Numbered from the stretch's first letter, positions 19,509-28,588 are shown. The stretch is 64,000 bases of DNA from Streptomyces asiaticus (GCF_018138715.1 NZ_JAGSHX010000006.1:4836001-4900000); one strand, 5' to 3'. The notes: generated by a model not told the origin, from the sequence alone. Translations and numbers: made by a program.

Positions 19509-20796
19509 CGCGACGATTCCCGCAACGGAGTCGGCTGGTGCCGAGCCCGGTCCGCCCGGGACGGCTCTGCCCGGGACGGCTCTGCCCGGGGCCGCTCTGG
19601 CCGACGAGGCCGCCAGGCTCGACGCGGCCGACCCGCTGCGCGCCAAGCGCGACGCCTTCACCCTTGACGACACGATCTACCTCGACGGCAACTCACTGGG
19701 CGCGCTGCCCCGCGCCGTCCCGCCCCGGCTGGCCGATGTGGTCGCCCGCGAATGGGGTGAGCTGCGCATCCGCTCGTGGGAGGAGAGCGGCTGGTGGACC
19801 GCGCCGGAGCGGATCGGCGATCGCGTCGGCCGGCTCGTCGGCGCCGCCCCCGGCCAGGTCGTGGTGGGCGACTCGACGAGTGTGAACGTCTTCAAGGCGG
19901 TCGTCGCGGCCGTAAGGATCGCCCAGGAGCGCGGCGCCCACCGCGATCAGATCCTGGTGGACGAGGCCACCTTCCCCACCGACGGCTATATCGCCGAGTC
20001 CGCCGCCCGGATGACCGGCTGCACCGTGCGGCCGGTGGCCGCGGGCGACGTCCCGACCGCCGTCGGCGCGCGCACCGCCGTCGCGCTCGTGAACCACGTG
20101 GACTACCGCACCGGCCGCCTCCACGATCTGCCCGGAACCACGGCCGCCGTGCACGCGGCGGGCGCGCTGGTGGTGTGGGACCTGTGCCACAGCGCGGGCG
20201 CCCTGCCGGTCGGGCTGGACGCCCATGGGGTGGATCTCGCGGTGGGCTGCACATACAAGTACCTCAACGGCGGGCCCGGCGCGCCCGCGTATCTGTATGT
20301 CGCCCGGGCCCATCAGCCGCGCTTCGACTCGCCGCTGCCCGGCTGGAACTCGCATGCCGACCCCTTCGGCATGGCCTCCGCCTACACCCCGGCCGACGGC
20401 GCGGTCCGGGGCCGCGTCGGCACCCCGGACATCCTCTCGATGCTGGCCCTGGAGGCCGCGCTCGAGGTGTGGGACGACGTGACGATCGAGGACGTCAGGG
20501 CCAAGAGCCTCGCCCTGACGGACCTCTTCCTCCGCTGCGTCGAGAGGTACGTCCCGGCGGGCCGCGTCCGGTCGATCACCCCCGCCGCACACGCCGAGCG
20601 CGGCAGCCAGGTGGCGCTGCGGTGCGCGGCGGCGGAGGAGGCCGGGGAGGCGATGGCGGAGCTGGTGCGGCGCGGTGTCGTGGGCGACTTCCGCCGCCCC
20701 GATGTGCTGCGCTTCGGCTTCACCCCGCTGTACACGGGCTTCGCCGAGGTGGAGCGGGCGGCGCGGGTGCTGGCCGATGTGCTGAAGGAGGACTGA
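19501..20796 (+). CDS. kynU: Kynureninase
   Basis: PLP-dependent hydrolase producing anthranilate and alanine from kynurenine. It has 431 residues, with a short N-terminal extension containing a Pro-Gly-Thr-Ala-Leu repeat (15-18 bp DNA repeat at about 19550-19600). Family hallmarks: YLDGNSLGALP, WWTAPERIGDRVGRLVGAAPGQ, DSTSVNVFK (phosphate pocket) and the Schiff-base lysine in GCTYKYLNGGPGAPA. GSQVALRC near the C-terminus contacts the substrate in relatives. It starts at ATG 19501 inside the end of kynA and is followed after 3 bp by the formamidase gene, so the three form one operon. Confidence 0.95.
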   Translation: MSDATIPATESAGAEPGPPGTALPGTALPGAALADEAARLDAADPLRAKRDAFTLDDTIYLDGNSLGALPRAVPPRLADVVAREWGELRIRSWEESGWWTAPERIGDRVGRLVGAAPGQVVVGDSTSVNVFKAVVAAVRIAQERGAHRDQILVDEATFPTDGYIAESAARMTGCTVRPVAAGDVPTAVGARTAVALVNHVDYRTGRLHDLPGTTAAVHAAGALVVWDLCHSAGALPVGLDAHGVDLAVGCTYKYLNGGPGAPAYLYVARAHQPRFDSPLPGWNSHADPFGMASAYTPADGAVRGRVGTPDILSMLALEAALEVWDDVTIEDVRAKSLALTDLFLRCVERYVPAGRVRSITPAAHAERGSQVALRCAAAEEAGEAMAELVRRGVVGDFRRPDVLRFGFTPLYTGFAEVERAARVLADVLKED

Positions 20797-20799
20797 CCG

Positions 20800-21732
20800 G
20801 TGGGAGGGGCGACGGTGGGGGCGGCGGCCGAGGAGACGTCGGTCTTCGGGCTCGCGCCCGTGGACGCGGTCCGGACCGCCGCGTACGGCGAACACCCGGA
20901 CCAGGTGGTGGACTTCTACCTTCCGCCACCCGGGACGGACGGGGCCGCCCGCCCCGCCCCGCTGGTCCTCCTCTTCCACGGCGGCGCCTGGCGCGCCCCC
21001 TACGACCGCCGCCATGTCTCGCCCTTCGCCGCCTTCCTGGCGGGGCGGGGGCTGGCGGTGGCGTCCGTCGAGTACCGGCGCGGCGGGACGGACCCCGCGC
21101 GGGCGGGGCGGTGGCCGGAGACGTTCGACGACATCGCGGGCGCCGTGGACACCGTGCCGGGCCTCGCCCGGGAGCTCGGGCTGCCCGGGGTCGACCCGGA
21201 CCGGGTGGTGCTCACCGGGCACTCCGCGGGCGGGCACGCCGTGCTGTGGGCGGCGGCCCGGCATCGGCTGCCGTCCGGCACTCCCTGGCATCTGGCCTCG
21301 CCCTCCCCGCTCCGCGGTGTCGTCGCCCTCGCCCCCATCGCCGACCTCGCCACGGCCCGTGCGCTGGACGTCTGCTCCGGCGCCGTCGACGAACTCCTCG
21401 GCGAAGGTGATGGCGAAGGCGCAGTCGGTGGCGGTGGCGCAGGCGGTGGCACCGTCGACGGCGATGAGCTGACGGTCCGGCTGGGCCTCGCCGACCCCGC
21501 CGCGCTGCTGCCCACCGCGATCCCCACCACCATCGTGCAGGGCGGCACCGACATCGATGTGCCACCGGCGGTCGCGGACGCCTTCGTGGAGGCGGCGGCC
21601 CGCGCCGGACAGGACGTACGGCTGATCAGGACCGACGGCGGCCACTTCCCGCCCATCGACCCCACCACGCCCGCCGCGCACACCGTCGCCGAGGAGATCG
21701 CCCGCCTGGCGGGGCCAGACGCGGCCGCGTAG
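20800..21732 (+). CDS. Alpha/beta hydrolase, probable kynurenine formamidase
   Basis: A 310-residue alpha/beta hydrolase that, by context and fold, should deformylate N-formylkynurenine to kynurenine, the missing step between the two upstream enzymes. Oxyanion hole FHGGAW, nucleophile elbow GHSAGGHA, and a C-terminal DGGHFPPIDP carrying the catalytic histidine are visible. Between about residues 197 and 225 there is a low-complexity Gly/Glu insert (GEGDGEGAVGGGGAGGG), made by a short DNA repeat, that looks like a flexible loop. GTG 20800 has AAGGAGG (20785-20791) inside the end of kynU. The formamidase assignment depends on the operon; general carboxylesterase activity is the alternative. Confidence 0.85.
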   Translation: MGGATVGAAAEETSVFGLAPVDAVRTAAYGEHPDQVVDFYLPPPGTDGAARPAPLVLLFHGGAWRAPYDRRHVSPFAAFLAGRGLAVASVEYRRGGTDPARAGRWPETFDDIAGAVDTVPGLARELGLPGVDPDRVVLTGHSAGGHAVLWAAARHRLPSGTPWHLASPSPLRGVVALAPIADLATARALDVCSGAVDELLGEGDGEGAVGGGGAGGGTVDGDELTVRLGLADPAALLPTAIPTTIVQGGTDIDVPPAVADAFVEAAARAGQDVRLIRTDGGHFPPIDPTTPAAHTVAEEIARLAGPDAAA

Positions 21733-21793
21733 TACTTGAGACGGACACCGCACAATCCACATTCCCGGGGACGACGCCGCGGCACCCGCTCCC

Positions 21794-21799
21794 TACCGT
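21794..21799 (+). promoter_or_regulatory. -10 box for the leaderless sensor-kinase transcript (TACCGT)
   Basis: Seven nt before GTG 21807, favouring that codon over the in-frame GTG at 21798, which overlaps the box itself. Confidence 0.6.
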
Positions 21800-21806
21800 G
21801 GACGGC

Positions 21807-23198
21807 GTGACTGAGACGATTCCGCGGACCGAACTCCGCACCATCCGCCGGGTGATATCCGATCTGCGGAAGGACTTGTTCACCGACGCCTTCGCCCTCC
21901 GCCCCGTGCCGCCGCTCGACGCCACGCATCCGCTGGTGCGCGAGATGCCGCAGCGGTTCCGGCCGTACGCGCCGTGGCTGCCGCATGCCGCGCTCACGGC
22001 CTTCGCCTTCTACCTCATGGCCGTGGCGGTCGAGATCGAGGGCGCGGACCTGGCCCTGGTCAGCGGTGTACCCCTGCTGTTGGCGCTCTACCGGCCGGTC
22101 GGCGCCTGGTGGCTGTCGTTCGGGGGGAGCATCGTCTGGGGTCTGGGTATCACCGATACGAGCGTGGGCGGCACGTGGCCCTGGCCGCCGACCTTGTTCG
22201 CCTCGTACATCGCGGTGATGGTGATCGTCGCGTTCCAGAACCGCCCCCGCGTGGCCGGACAGATGCTGCTGCTCACGGCCGGGTTCGGGTTCGCCTACGA
22301 TCTCTTCGCCGATTGGCGGCCGACGAACTCCTTCCCCATGGTGGTCACCTCCTGCGTCATCGTGGGCGCCGTCGTCGCCCGGCGCAGTCTGCGCGAGACC
22401 AAGCAGCAGGTCGCCGTACAGCAGTCGGCCACCCACGAGGAGCGCTCCCGCCGCACCCTGCTGGAGGAGCGCGCGACCATCGCCCGTGAGCTGCACGACG
22501 TCGTCGCGCACCACATGTCGGTGATCGCCATCCAGGCCGAGGCGGCGCCCTACCGGGTGGCGAACCCGCCCGAGGAGCTGGCCACCAGCTTCGCGACCAT
22601 CCGCGAGAACGCGGTCGCCGCGCTCACCGAACTCCGCCGCGTCCTCGGGGTCGTACGCGCCGACGACCCCGATGCCTACGCCGACGCCGACCCCGAGGCG
22701 CCCCAGCCGACCCTCGCCACCCTCGACACGCTCTTCGCGGGGGTCCGGGCAGCAGGGCTGACCGTCGAGCACATCACCACCGGCGCCGTACGGCCGCTGC
22801 CCTCCGGGGTGGAGCTGTCCGCGTACCGGATCGTCCAGGAGGCGCTGTCCAACGCGCTGCGGCACGCGCCCGGCAGCACCGCCCGCGTCGAAGTCGCGTA
22901 TGTCCTCGGCGGTCTGGGCCTGCGGATCGTCAACGGCCCGCCCACCCAGGCCGTACGGCCCTCGCCGGGCATGGGCCATGGGCTGCTCGGGATGCGGGAG
23001 CGCGTGGCCATGCTGAACGGGGAGATGACGGCGGGCGCGGTGGAGGAGGACGGCGGCTACGAGGTCGCGGTCTTCATCCCGGCCGCCGCGGTCCCCGAAG
23101 CGGAGGCGCCCGGGCCGGAGCCATCGGGCCAGGCGCCGGGCCAGGCACCGGGGCTGAAGAAGGGGCCCGCCCCGGAGGAGGAGACGATGAAGCCATGA
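21807..23198 (+). CDS. Two-component sensor histidine kinase (NarL/DesK type)
   Basis: A 463-residue membrane histidine kinase. About four to five transmembrane helices lie between residues 45 and 200; no extracellular domain of size is seen, so it may sense the membrane or an intramembrane ligand. The HisKA_3 phospho-acceptor is H in ARELHDVVAHHMSVI. The ATPase domain has QEALSNALRHA (N box) and GHGLLGMRERV (G box). The C-terminus is a Pro/Gly/Glu-rich tail. It overlaps the response regulator gene by 4 bp (ATGA), so the pair is translationally coupled. The signal and targets are unknown; the downstream P450 is a candidate target only by proximity. Confidence 0.92.
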   Translation: MTETIPRTELRTIRRVISDLRKDLFTDAFALRPVPPLDATHPLVREMPQRFRPYAPWLPHAALTAFAFYLMAVAVEIEGADLALVSGVPLLLALYRPVGAWWLSFGGSIVWGLGITDTSVGGTWPWPPTLFASYIAVMVIVAFQNRPRVAGQMLLLTAGFGFAYDLFADWRPTNSFPMVVTSCVIVGAVVARRSLRETKQQVAVQQSATHEERSRRTLLEERATIARELHDVVAHHMSVIAIQAEAAPYRVANPPEELATSFATIRENAVAALTELRRVLGVVRADDPDAYADADPEAPQPTLATLDTLFAGVRAAGLTVEHITTGAVRPLPSGVELSAYRIVQEALSNALRHAPGSTARVEVAYVLGGLGLRIVNGPPTQAVRPSPGMGHGLLGMRERVAMLNGEMTAGAVEEDGGYEVAVFIPAAAVPEAEAPGPEPSGQAPGQAPGLKKGPAPEEETMKP

Positions 23199-23899
23199 CC
23201 ACCGACGCCCCCTCCCTCCCCTCTCCCATCCGCGTACTGATCGCCGACGACCAGGTGATGGTCCGCGAGGGCTTCTCCGTGCTGCTGAACGCCCAGCCCG
23301 ATATCGAGGTCGTCGGTGAGGCGGTCGACGGGCGCCAGGCCATCGCCCAGGTGGCGGCCCTGCGCCCCGATGTCGTCCTGATGGACATCCGGATGCCGGA
23401 GCTCAACGGCCTCGAGGCCACCCGTGAGATCGTCGCGGCGGACGCGGACGCCAAGGTGCTCGTCCTGACCACCTTCGATCTGGACGAGTACGTCTACCAG
23501 GCGCTGCGCGCCGGGGCGAGCGGCTTTCTGCTCAAGGACGCCTCCGCACGGCAACTCGGCGATGCGGTAAGGGTCGTCGCGGCGGGCGAGGCACTGCTCG
23601 CCCCGACCGTCACCAAGCGCCTGATCAGCACGTTCTCGCGGATCGGCGAGGCCGCCGGGTTCGGCGGTCCGCTTCCCTCCCCGCAGGGGCGGCTGGCCGA
23701 GCTGACCGAGCGGGAGAACGAGGTCCTGGTGCTGGTCGCCCAGGGCTGCTCCAACGCCGAGATCGCCGAGCGGCTGATCGTCGCCGAGTCGACGGTGAAG
23801 ACGCATGTCAGCCGGATCCTGGTGAAGCTGGGCCTGCGCGACCGCACCCAGGCGGCGGTGTTCGCCTACGAGGTCCGCCTGGTGACGCCCGGCGGCTGA
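23195..23899 (+). CDS. Response regulator, NarL/LuxR family
   Basis: A 234-residue partner of the upstream kinase. The receiver domain (about residues 12-130) shows LIADDQVMVREG with the acidic pair, VLMDIRMPE with the phospho-accepting aspartate, VLVLTTF and LLKDAS with the conserved lysine. A linker of about 45 residues leads to a LuxR-type helix-turn-helix: LTERENEVLVLVAQGCSNAEIAERL, then VKTHVSRILVKLGLRDRTQ. Coupled to the kinase by the ATGA overlap. The downstream P450 has its own leaderless-type promoter. Confidence 0.95.
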   Translation: MTTDAPSLPSPIRVLIADDQVMVREGFSVLLNAQPDIEVVGEAVDGRQAIAQVAALRPDVVLMDIRMPELNGLEATREIVAADADAKVLVLTTFDLDEYVYQALRAGASGFLLKDASARQLGDAVRVVAAGEALLAPTVTKRLISTFSRIGEAAGFGGPLPSPQGRLAELTERENEVLVLVAQGCSNAEIAERLIVAESTVKTHVSRILVKLGLRDRTQAAVFAYEVRLVTPGG

Positions 23900-23952
23900 C
23901 CGGCCCGGTGGGACCCAAGGACTCTCCTCTGGAGGCCGGGCGGGCCCAGCGG

Positions 23953-23958
23953 TACCGT
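23953..23958 (+). promoter_or_regulatory. -10 box for the leaderless P450 transcript (TACCGT)
   Basis: Six nt before ATG 23965, no ribosome binding site; supports this start over upstream in-frame codons. Confidence 0.5.
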
Positions 23959-23964
23959 CCGGGG

Positions 23965-25188
23965 ATGAGCAGCAGTGCGGAAGCCCCCGCCTTCGACCCC
24001 TGGCGGCCGTCGTTCGTCGCGGACCCGTATCCGGCCTACGCCGAGCTGCGCGAGCGCGGCCGGGTGCACTGGTTCGAGCCCTCCCGCCAGTGGCTGATCC
24101 CGCGTCACGCGGATGTCGGCGCCCTGCTGCGGGACCGCAGGCTCGGCCGCACCTATCTCCACCGCTTCGGCCATGAGGAGTTCGGCCGCACCGCGCCGCC
24201 GCCCGAGCACGAGCCGTTCCACACCCTCAACGACCACGGCATGCTCGACCTGGAACCGCCGGACCACACCCGGCTGCGGCGGCTCGTCTCCAAGGCGTTC
24301 ACCCCGCGGACGGTCGAGGCGCTGGTGCCGACGATCCAGCGGCTCGCGGAGGAACTCGTCGACTCCCTCGTCACCGCGGGCGGTGGCGATCTCATCGAGA
24401 CGGTCGCCGAACCGCTGCCGGTCGCCGTGATCGCCGAGATGCTGGGCATTCCGCCCGCCGACCGCCCCGCCCTGCGGCCCTGGTCGGCCGACATCTGCGG
24501 GATGTACGAGCTGAGCCCGGGCGAGGAGACGGCGCGCCGGGCCGTGCGCGCGTCCGTCGAATTCTCCGCGTATCTGCGCGAGTTGATCGAGGCGCGCCGC
24601 AGGGCCCCGGGGGACGATCTGATCAGCGGGCTCATCGCCGCGCACGACGAGGGCGACCGGCTCACCGAGCAGGAGATGATCTCCACCTGTGTGCTGCTGC
24701 TCAACGCGGGCCACGAGGCCACGGTCAACACCACCGGGAACGGCTGGTGGGCGCTCTTCCGCCACCCCGAGCAGCTCGCCCGGCTCCGTGCCGACACCGA
24801 CGCGCTGCTGCCCACCGCCGTGGACGAGCTGCTGCGCTACGACACCCCGCTCCAGCTCTTCGAGCGGTGGGTGCTGGAGGACATCGAGGTCGGCGGTACG
24901 GTCATCCCGCGCGGCAGCGAGGTCGCGCTGCTGTTCGGCTCGGCCAACCGCGACCCGGCCCGCTTCGACCGGCCCGACACCCTCGATCTCTCCCGCACCG
25001 ACAACCCCCACATCAGCTTCGGCGCCGGGATCCACTACTGCCTGGGCGCCCCGCTGGCCCGGCTGGAGCTGATCGCCTCCTTCGGCGCCCTGCTCCGCAA
25101 GGCGCCCGGGCTGCGGCTGGTCAAGGAGCCGGAGCGGGGGGCGAACTTCGTCATCCGCGGTCTGCGGGAGCTCCAGGTCGAGCTCTGA
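23965..25188 (+). CDS. Cytochrome P450
   Basis: A 407-residue soluble bacterial class I P450. Signatures: EPPDHTRLRRLVSKAFTPR (CYP105/107-like B-C region), I-helix AGHEATVNT with the oxygen-activating acid/threonine, ExxR in DELLRYDTP, and the heme-thiolate loop FGAGIHYCLGAPLARLE. The substrate is unknown. No ferredoxin gene follows; instead the next gene is convergent, so electron transfer partners must be encoded elsewhere. The stop codon lies in a two-copy 14-bp repeat (25182-25209). The upstream two-component system might regulate it, but only adjacency suggests that. Confidence 0.93.
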   Translation: MSSSAEAPAFDPWRPSFVADPYPAYAELRERGRVHWFEPSRQWLIPRHADVGALLRDRRLGRTYLHRFGHEEFGRTAPPPEHEPFHTLNDHGMLDLEPPDHTRLRRLVSKAFTPRTVEALVPTIQRLAEELVDSLVTAGGGDLIETVAEPLPVAVIAEMLGIPPADRPALRPWSADICGMYELSPGEETARRAVRASVEFSAYLRELIEARRRAPGDDLISGLIAAHDEGDRLTEQEMISTCVLLLNAGHEATVNTTGNGWWALFRHPEQLARLRADTDALLPTAVDELLRYDTPLQLFERWVLEDIEVGGTVIPRGSEVALLFGSANRDPARFDRPDTLDLSRTDNPHISFGAGIHYCLGAPLARLELIASFGALLRKAPGLRLVKEPERGANFVIRGLRELQVEL

Positions 25189-25209
25189 GCACGCAGCCCT
25201 GAGCACAAA
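25182..25209. repeat. 14-bp tandem duplication over the P450 stop
   Basis: GCTCTGAGCACGCA (25182) is followed directly by GCCCTGAGCACAAA (25196), so the TGA and its flanks occur twice. Confidence 0.75.
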
Positions 25210-25232
25210 GACCTGGCACGCCGGACAAACGA

Positions 25233-25269
25233 GCCCCCTGTTGTCCACAGCCTGTGGACAACAGGGGGC
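25233..25269. terminator. Bidirectional hairpin built from two DnaA boxes
   Basis: Perfect 17-bp inverted repeat, arms 25233-25249 and 25253-25269, 3-nt loop, between the convergent P450 and ABC permease genes. Each arm contains a consensus Streptomyces DnaA box: TTGTCCACA at 25241-25249 and its complement at 25253-25261. Confidence 0.85.
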
Positions 25270-25299
25270 GGTTGCCGGGGTGTGGTGGGCCGACGGGGG

Positions 25300-26952
25300 T
25301 CAGCCGCCGATGTCACGGCGGCGCATACCCACCAGGCCTCCGGCGGCGAGAACGACCGAGAGGAGCAGCAGCCACAGGAACGGGGCGGCCGTCACCTCGT
25401 CGCCCGGCAGCTTCGGCAGATGGCTGAAGGGCGAGGTGTCCATGACGGAGTCGGACAGCTCCAGCGCCGGGCCCATCCAGCCCAGGGCGACCACCCAGCC
25501 GACGAACGCCCAGGCCGCGGCCGAGTACTTCGGCACCACGCCCACGAGGAAGAGCGTCACGCTGGTGAGCACCCACACCGCCGGGAGCTGGGCGAGGGCC
25601 GCACCGAGGCAGCGGGGGAGCTGGTCGGCCAGATCGCCCGCCGCGATGCCGTAACCCAGCCCCAGCGCCAGACCGCCGATCGCGAGGATGACGACCGGGC
25701 CGAGGTACGCGATGACCAGGTGGCTCCCGGCCCAGCGCAGTCGGCCGACGGCGTTGGCCAGCAGGGGCTCCGCGCGCTGGTCGGTCTCCTCGCCGCGCAG
25801 CCGCAGCACGGAGGTGGTGGTGTAGACGGTGAGGATGGTGCCGAGGACGCCGACCATGGCGGCCAGGAACGCGTCGTTGAGCCCCTGGGCGCCGCCCATC
25901 CGCTGGATGATGTTGCGGGTCTTGTCGCTGTCGCCGAGGAAGTCGTTGGCGCCGTCGGAGATGCCGCCGAAGATGGCGCCCGCGAAGACGAAGCCCGCGG
26001 CCCAGCCGAGCAGGGCACCGCGCTGGAGCCGCCAGCCCAGGCCGTAGACCCCGCTCAGCAGGGGGCCGGCGGCGGGCGGGCCGGGGCGGGTGGCGTAGAA
26101 GCTGGCGCCCACGTCGCGACGCCCGGCGAGGGAGTACGCGAGGGCGATCGAGGCCGCGGCGAGCACGGCGATCAGCAGCAGCGGCCACCAGCGCTCGTCC
26201 GCGTACGGCCGGGCGTACTCGGCCCAGCCCAGCGGCGAGAGCCAGACCAGCACATGGCCGGAGCCCTTGCTGCCGTCCTCGGCGGCGTCACCCGCCATGC
26301 GCAGCACGAAGGCGACGCCGACCGCGGCGGAGCTCAGGCCCCGGGCCAGCCGTGCGTTCTCCGTGAGCTGGGCGGCGACGGCGGCCAGACCGCCGAAGGC
26401 CATACCGGAAAGACCGACGGCGAGGCCGAGGGCCAGCGCGCCGGTGCCGCCCTGGCCCGCGAGGCTGCCCGCGATGAGCAGGGTCACCGCGCCGTTGGCG
26501 ATGGCCACGGCGAGCAGGGCCGAGGTGAGCCCCGCGCGGCGGCCGACCATGCCCGCGGAGAGCGCCTCCTGGCGGCCGGTCTCCTCCTCCTCACGGGTGT
26601 GCCGGATCACGATGAGCAGGCTCATGATCGCGGCGAACACCGTAAGGAAGGCACCCACGCGCCAGACGGTGAGCGCGCCGAGCGTGTCGTCGAAGGCGGC
26701 GCCGAACAGGGCCCGGGTCGAGCCGTTCCCGTTCATGTCCTTGACGAGGCTGGCGCGGCGGGCGGGGGTGTCGTACGCGCTCTTCAGACGGCCGACGGTG
26801 CTGCTCGCCGTGAGCCCCAGGCACAGCACCCACACCGGCATCATGATCCGGTCGCGGCGCAGGGCGAGCCGCAGCAGCGTGCCCGTGCCCGCCAGATCGT
26901 GGGCCGATCCGCGGGCGCGGGGGGAGACCCGGGCGTCGGCTACGGCGGTCAT
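25300..26952 (-). CDS. ABC-2 type exporter permease
   Basis: A 550-residue polytopic membrane protein with about 12 transmembrane helices, arranged as two fused six-helix halves, of the type found in actinobacterial drug/lipid exporters with a separate ATPase. The segment [19 protein letters not shown] in the first half and [19 protein letters not shown] in the second half resemble each other, consistent with an internal duplication. ATG 26952 overlaps the ATPase stop (ATGA), so the two subunits are translationally coupled. The longer open frame upstream (to 27603) is an artefact overlapping the ATPase gene. The substrate is unknown. Confidence 0.88.
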   Translation of the reverse strand: MTAVADARVSPRARGSAHDLAGTGTLLRLALRRDRIMMPVWVLCLGLTASSTVGRLKSAYDTPARRASLVKDMNGNGSTRALFGAAFDDTLGALTVWRVGAFLTVFAAIMSLLIVIRHTREEEETGRQEALSAGMVGRRAGLTSALLAVAIANGAVTLLIAGSLAGQGGTGALALGLAVGLSGMAFGGLAAVAAQLTENARLARGLSSAAVGVAFVLRMAGDAAEDGSKGSGHVLVWLSPLGWAEYARPYADERWWPLLLIAVLAAASIALAYSLAGRRDVGASFYATRPGPPAAGPLLSGVYGLGWRLQRGALLGWAAGFVFAGAIFGGISDGANDFLGDSDKTRNIIQRMGGAQGLNDAFLAAMVGVLGTILTVYTTTSVLRLRGEETDQRAEPLLANAVGRLRWAGSHLVIAYLGPVVILAIGGLALGLGYGIAAGDLADQLPRCLGAALAQLPAVWVLTSVTLFLVGVVPKYSAAAWAFVGWVVALGWMGPALELSDSVMDTSPFSHLPKLPGDEVTAAPFLWLLLLSVVLAAGGLVGMRRRDIGG

Positions 26953-27866
26953 CGGGCGATCGCCTCGGCTTCCGTGCGCGTGATGTCGTCCTGGTAGTGG
27001 CGCAGGAAGAGCTCTTCCAGGGTGGGCGGGGTGGAGATGAGGCTGCGCACCCCGACCTGGGTGAGCTGCCGCAGCACGGCGTCCATCTTGTCGGAGTCGA
27101 CCTGGAGCTTGACCTGGCTGCCCTGGATGTCCACGTTGTGCACACCGGGGAGGCCGGACAGACCGTTGGGCTCGCCGGCGAGCTCGGCGGTCACCGACGT
27201 ACGGGTCAGATGGCGCAGCTCGGTGAGGGTGCCGGACTCCACCCGCCGGCCCTTGCGGATGATGCTCACTCTCCGGCAGAGCGCCTCGACCTCGCTCAGG
27301 ATGTGGCTGGAGAGCAGCACCGTACGACCGCGGTCGCGCTCCTCGGCGACGCACTCGCGGAAGACCTCCTCCATGAGCGGGTCGAGCCCGGAGGTCGGCT
27401 CGTCGAGGATCAGCAGCTCCACCTCGGATGCGAACGCGGCGACCAGGGCGACCTTCTGGCGATTTCCCTTGGAGTACGTACGGCCCTTCTTGGTGGGGTC
27501 GAGCTCGAACCGCTCCAGGAGCTCGGCGCGGCGTGCGGTGTCCAGCCCACCGCGCAGCCGCCCGTACAGGTCGATGACCTCTCCACCGCTCAGGTTGCGC
27601 CACAGGGTGACGTCTCCGGGGACGTACGCGATGTGGCGGTGGAGGTCGACCGCGTCGTGCCAGGGGTCCTTGCCCAGCATCTGCACGGCGCCGGAGTCGG
27701 CGCGGAGCAGTCCGAGGAGAACCCGGATGGTCGTGGACTTCCCGGCGCCGTTGGGCCCGAGGAAGCCATGGACCTCACCTGCCTCGACTTCGAGGTCGAG
27801 GCCGTCCAACGCGTGGGTCCGGCCGAAGGACTTGTGGAGGCCGGACACGGAGATAGCCGTTTTCAT
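26949..27866 (-). CDS. ABC transporter ATP-binding protein
   Basis: A 305-residue ATPase for the adjacent permease. Walker [11 protein letters not shown]-loop region [12 protein letters not shown], a divergent signature YSKGNRQKV (typical of this exporter subgroup in place of LSGGQ), Walker [15 protein letters not shown] and the switch histidine in LSSHILSE. The C-terminal 80 residues are an accessory domain with short beta strands. The gene begins 7 nt after a TAGCTT box whose likely -35 (TTCACA, 17-bp spacing) lies inside a perfect palindrome, the probable operator of the divergent regulator. Confidence 0.93.
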   Translation of the reverse strand: MKTAISVSGLHKSFGRTHALDGLDLEVEAGEVHGFLGPNGAGKSTTIRVLLGLLRADSGAVQMLGKDPWHDAVDLHRHIAYVPGDVTLWRNLSGGEVIDLYGRLRGGLDTARRAELLERFELDPTKKGRTYSKGNRQKVALVAAFASEVELLILDEPTSGLDPLMEEVFRECVAEERDRGRTVLLSSHILSEVEALCRRVSIIRKGRRVESGTLTELRHLTRTSVTAELAGEPNGLSGLPGVHNVDIQGSQVKLQVDSDKMDAVLRQLTQVGVRSLISTPPTLEELFLRHYQDDITRTEAEAIAR

Positions 27867-27873
27867 GATTTAG

Positions 27874-27879
27874 AAGCTA
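27874..27879 (-). promoter_or_regulatory. -10 box of the ABC exporter operon (TAGCTT)
   Basis: Complement of 27874-27879, 7 nt before ATG 27866. The -35-like TTCACA at 27897-27902 (complement) is 17 bp upstream, within the palindrome. Confidence 0.6.
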
Positions 27880-27886
27880 CGCTAGT

Positions 27887-27902
27887 TTCACAAATTTGTG
27901 AA
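27887..27902. promoter_or_regulatory. Perfect 16-bp palindrome, probable operator
   Basis: TTCACAAATTTGTGAA between the divergent ABC exporter and GbsR/MarR genes, in a locally AT-rich spot. It overlaps the likely -35 region of the exporter promoter, so repressor binding would block that promoter. Confidence 0.8.
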
Positions 27903-27931
27903 GTTAAGGAACCGTATAAACTTATGATGAT

Positions 27932-28510
27932 GTGACGAAGAGGGGAGATGATGAAGCGGTGAGGGAGACGAACGAACCGGGGGGCGCGCCCGATGACACG
28001 CGCGGTGAAGCGGCGCGTGACGAGGCGGCGGTGTCCAGGTTCGTCGAGCGGTTCGCGGCCGATCTGGCCGAGGCCGGGATGCAGCGCATGGCGGCGCGGG
28101 TCTTCGCGGCGCTCCTCGTCTCCGACTCCGGGGCACTCACCTCGGCGGAGCTCGCCGAGCGGCTGCGGATCAGCCCGGCCGCGGTCTCGGGCGCGATCCG
28201 CTATCTGTCCCAGGTGGACATGGTGGTGCGGGAGCGCGAGCCGGGCTCCCGCCGCGATCGCTACCGGCTCTACAACGAGGTCTGGTACGAGACGCTGACC
28301 CGCCGCGACCAGGTGGTCGCCCGCTGGGAGAGCACCATGCGCGACGGCGCGAAGGTGCTCGGCCCCGGCACCCCGGCGGGGCTGCGGATCACCGAGACCG
28401 CCGACTTCTTCGAGTTCGTGCAGCGGGAACTGCCCAAGATGCTCGAGCGCTGGCGTGTCCAGCAGGCCGAGCGCCGTGCCGCCGAGGCCCGCGAGGCCGA
28501 AGCGGGCTGA
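27932..28510 (+). CDS. GbsR/MarR family transcriptional regulator
   Basis: A 192-residue winged-helix regulator. The N-terminal 30 residues are acidic and variable. Then follow the dimerisation helix (RFVERFAADLAEAGMQRMAARVFAALL), the winged HTH (TSAELAERLRISPAAVSGAIRYL), wing MVVREREPGSRRDRY and C-terminal dimer helices. It is divergent from the ABC exporter across the palindrome at 27887-27902 and probably represses the exporter, and possibly itself. GTG 27932 follows TAAACT by 9 nt; GTG 27959, with AGGGGAG at 27941-27947, is an alternative start. The inducer is unknown. Confidence 0.88.
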   Translation: MTKRGDDEAVRETNEPGGAPDDTRGEAARDEAAVSRFVERFAADLAEAGMQRMAARVFAALLVSDSGALTSAELAERLRISPAAVSGAIRYLSQVDMVVREREPGSRRDRYRLYNEVWYETLTRRDQVVARWESTMRDGAKVLGPGTPAGLRITETADFFEFVQRELPKMLERWRVQQAERRAAEAREAEAG

Positions 28511-28543
28511 AACCCTGCCCACGCCGCCCGGCCCGGCACGCCC

Positions 28544-28579
28544 GCGCCGCCCCGGCCCCACCGGGCCCCGCGGCGGCGC
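28544..28579. terminator. GC-rich hairpin between convergent genes
   Basis: GCGCCGCC (28544-28551) pairs with GGCGGCGC (28572-28579), with further pairing inside, between the GbsR/MarR and diacylglycerol-kinase-like genes. Confidence 0.6.
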
Positions 28580-28588
28580 GAGTGGGGC

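Noticed and set aside
25233..25269. Replication origin
   Set aside because: Only two DnaA boxes and no dnaA or dnaN nearby; Streptomyces oriC has many boxes between those genes.
25300..27603. Permease open frame extending about 650 bp further upstream
   Set aside because: The extension overlaps the ABC ATPase in another frame; the ATGA overlap at 26949-26952 gives the natural start.
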